From: an uncultured Porphyromonadaceae bacterium
Lineage (GTDB): Bacteria > Bacteroidota > Bacteroidia > Bacteroidales > Muribaculaceae
DNA length: 64,000 nucleotides
Direction: 5' to 3'
Assembly (NCBI GenBank): GCA_902495075.1
Contig: CABUVO010000017.1
Span: 1 to 64,000, forward strand
A model generated the notes under the pieces. It ran no database searches. It was not told the origin of the DNA and saw nothing but the letters and a program-made list of their open reading frames with translations. A program made the position numbers and the translations under genes. Shown piece after piece: positions 62,353 through 64,000 of this stretch (position 1 is its first letter; each line of letters opens with the position of its first letter).

Positions 62353-63588
62353 ATGAATAAAAAGAATAAGAGAAACAACATAATCAACTTTTTAAGCAAA
62401 ATAGAATCTCTGGTTCTTGATGCTATACTTCGCTTCCTGAAGTTCACTTCCGGCAGGAATACAAGATTATGTGTGGCTGCTGTCACAGCATTCATAACTC
62501 TTATTCTTACAATCATATGCGACCGCATACCTCATTCTTTCGGCAACGAGGAATTGACCATGAAGAAGCTGCAGCTTGCCTCTATGCTTACAGGCGGTAA
62601 GACAAAACCCATCCCATCCGACATTCTCCCTGTGAACATCAGCTTTGACCGGCAGCTAACGCCAGTCAATGATGAATATGGCATTCCTTGCGGTGTAATT
62701 GATGTGGCAGACCGCCGTAAGCTTCTCAACTTCCTTTCCCGCATAAAAGATGCGGATTATGCAGCTATCGCCATCGACATATTCTTCGACAGTTCAATGC
62801 CTGCTAAAGGAGATACAGCTCTTTTCAAATGCATCAACGGGATGAAACGCCTGACAGTCCCGGTGCATTCTGATGGAACCATCTCTCCACTCATAGATAA
62901 AAAACTGCATTCCAATGGAGATTATGCCGTCAATCTCATCTCCAATAATTTTTCAAAATATAACTTCGCCGGTGATGACGGAATTCCATCCATGGCGCAA
63001 ACCCTATTCAATAACTCTCATAATGTCAAGAATTATAAGCCGGGAATCTTCGATAACACCACCATGATTCTCCCGTTGCCGGTATCGCTGGAAAATTCTT
63101 ATACCGAAGAGGGAGACAAGGTATGGTATAATCTTGGCACGGATATACTGGATGTATCGACCGATGAAGAGCTCCGAAACCTTGTAAAAGGAAAAAGAAT
63201 CATAATAGGCGACTATTGTATGAATGACATTCACGACAGTTATGTCGGTTATATCTCCGGACCGGCAATTGTGATAAATGCCCTTACAGCTCTTGAAGAA
63301 GGTAAAACTAAAATAAACATATGGTCGATGCTGTTGACCTACATAGTATATTTCATTATTGCCTGGTTTCTCATCATGAACCTCACGTTATGGAAAGTGA
63401 TCGGATGGAATCCCCGACCTATTATGAATTTCATACTGAGTTTCATTGGTGTCGGAGCAATCCTGTTTCTATTGCAACTTGCACATTTCGTGATCTTCAC
63501 TGAATTTCATGACACACTCTTGGCAACTACATTTCTCTCTTTATATTCCATTTATTGTCAAAAACTTAACGAACATTACGCATTATGA
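62353..63588 (+). CDS. CHASE2-domain membrane protein without an output domain
   Basis: A 411-residue protein. A first transmembrane helix (~35-58, LCVAAVTAFITLILTIICD) leads to a CHASE2 sensor (~85-310, with ISFDRQLTP, IAIDIFFDSSMPAKGD and KRIIIGDYCMNDIHDSYVG). Two or three helices close the protein (~320-405). CHASE2 domains normally sense extracellular signals for kinases, cyclases or phosphodiesterases fused behind them; nothing is fused here. The following gene overlaps by 4 bases and may supply the partner function. A -7 box candidate, TAACTTTG, lies at 62326-62333. Confidence 0.78.
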   Translation: MNKKNKRNNIINFLSKIESLVLDAILRFLKFTSGRNTRLCVAAVTAFITLILTIICDRIPHSFGNEELTMKKLQLASMLTGGKTKPIPSDILPVNISFDRQLTPVNDEYGIPCGVIDVADRRKLLNFLSRIKDADYAAIAIDIFFDSSMPAKGDTALFKCINGMKRLTVPVHSDGTISPLIDKKLHSNGDYAVNLISNNFSKYNFAGDDGIPSMAQTLFNNSHNVKNYKPGIFDNTTMILPLPVSLENSYTEEGDKVWYNLGTDILDVSTDEELRNLVKGKRIIIGDYCMNDIHDSYVGYISGPAIVINALTALEEGKTKINIWSMLLTYIVYFIIAWFLIMNLTLWKVIGWNPRPIMNFILSFIGVGAILFLLQLAHFVIFTEFHDTLLATTFLSLYSIYCQKLNEHYAL

Positions 63589-64000
63589 TCAGAATTCTGT
63601 TTTTAGTATTGGACATTCTTATAAGCTTATCGGCATATGCAGACTATCGCATTGTCTTTCTCAATACCCCTACAATAAAAATCAACGGGAAATCTCTTAA
63701 GGTCAATGATATTTTCGCCCCCTCCTCATCCGTGGAATGGACATCGCCCAAACAGGCTATGAAAATCGTTGACACAGCCAGCGGCGAGCAGCGCCTGCTT
63801 GTTGCATCCCAGTATCAGAAATCAAAAGCCAAGAACATACAGAGTTATATCAGCGGAGTCAAGCACCTTTCTTCGCGAGGCATAGGTTCTTCCAATGTAG
63901 TGGCATTACGCGCCACGCTCTCCGATCATTTCTTTTTTACCGACTCTTTGAAAATAGATACAGATTTCCCTACCGACCATCAGCGGTTCTTCTATATTTC
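63585..64000 (+). CDS. Secreted protein, partial (runs off the right edge)
   Basis: An open frame from ATG at 63585 to the window end without a stop, 138 codons plus. It overlaps the CHASE2 gene by 4 bases (ATGA). It begins with a short hydrophobic signal-like segment (ILFLVLDILISLSAYA), then a beta-rich, lysine-rich region (TPTIKINGKSLKVNDIFAPSS, SPKQAMKIVD). I do not recognise the family. The tight coupling suggests it works with the CHASE2 protein. Confidence 0.6.
   Translation, partial: MIRILFLVLDILISLSAYADYRIVFLNTPTIKINGKSLKVNDIFAPSSSVEWTSPKQAMKIVDTASGEQRLLVASQYQKSKAKNIQSYISGVKHLSSRGIGSSNVVALRATLSDHFFFTDSLKIDTDFPTDHQRFFYI

Overview
The window looks like a chromosome segment of an anaerobic gut bacterium of the order Bacteroidales, most likely Muribaculaceae-like; the family is an inference. 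The evidence is two SusC/SusD pairs, promoters of the Bacteroidota type (TTTG, about 20 bases, TAnnTTTG), MgtE, RNase HII, Wzi and DUF4294 genes of Bacteroidota type, and secreted enzymes ending in type IX-secretion-like tails. No species can be named from the sequence.

Region 1 (1-1046): repeat-rich DNA and a frameshifted ORF6N-domain gene. Region 2 (1269-22853): a large polysaccharide utilisation locus (PUL). Its plus-strand arm encodes a secreted SGNH esterase, two URO-D-superfamily methyltransferases, a secreted clan GH-A glycosidase, a corrinoid (B12) protein, a stand-alone MetH-type reactivation protein and a third, MtaA-like methyltransferase. It converges on a minus-strand arm encoding a GH130 mannoside enzyme, a sodium:solute symporter, a probable surface glycan-binding protein, SusC, SusD and a second clan GH-A lipoprotein. 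An AraC-type regulator diverges from the GH130 gene. Together they suggest a pathway in which a methylated, probably mannose-containing glycan is cut at the surface, imported, and stripped of its methyl groups in the cytoplasm by corrinoid-dependent, oxygen-independent chemistry. This is the most interesting system in the window.

Region 3 (22868-33150) is housekeeping: LD-carboxypeptidase, a radical SAM protein, MutS, MgtE, a TGS-type nucleoside kinase, two nearly identical tRNA-Glu genes flanking rpsT, a Wzi-like outer-membrane protein and a small lipoprotein. Region 4 (33194-46609) is a second PUL: SusC with an STN signalling domain, SusD, GH3, GH2 and an SGNH esterase on the minus strand, with an ECF sigma factor and a FecR anti-sigma factor on the plus strand. 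A second ORF6N gene sits between the two halves and a third follows FecR.

Region 5 (47335-64000) is housekeeping: RNase HII, a TatD-like hydrolase, a PCMD-like secreted protein, DapB, LepB, WbqC-like, DUF4294, a GT2 glycosyltransferase, Frr, PyrH, Mfd, an S41 protease, NadB, a CHASE2 membrane protein and the start of a secreted protein cut by the window edge.

Two unusual DNA-level patterns run across the window. Many intergenic gaps hold degenerate arrays with a strict 7-base period, often as facing inverted arms around a short spacer, and several spacers contain GCGAAGC or its complement. All three ORF6N genes carry an inverted repeat at the same place inside the coding sequence, with arm sequences that differ between copies but stay self-complementary.
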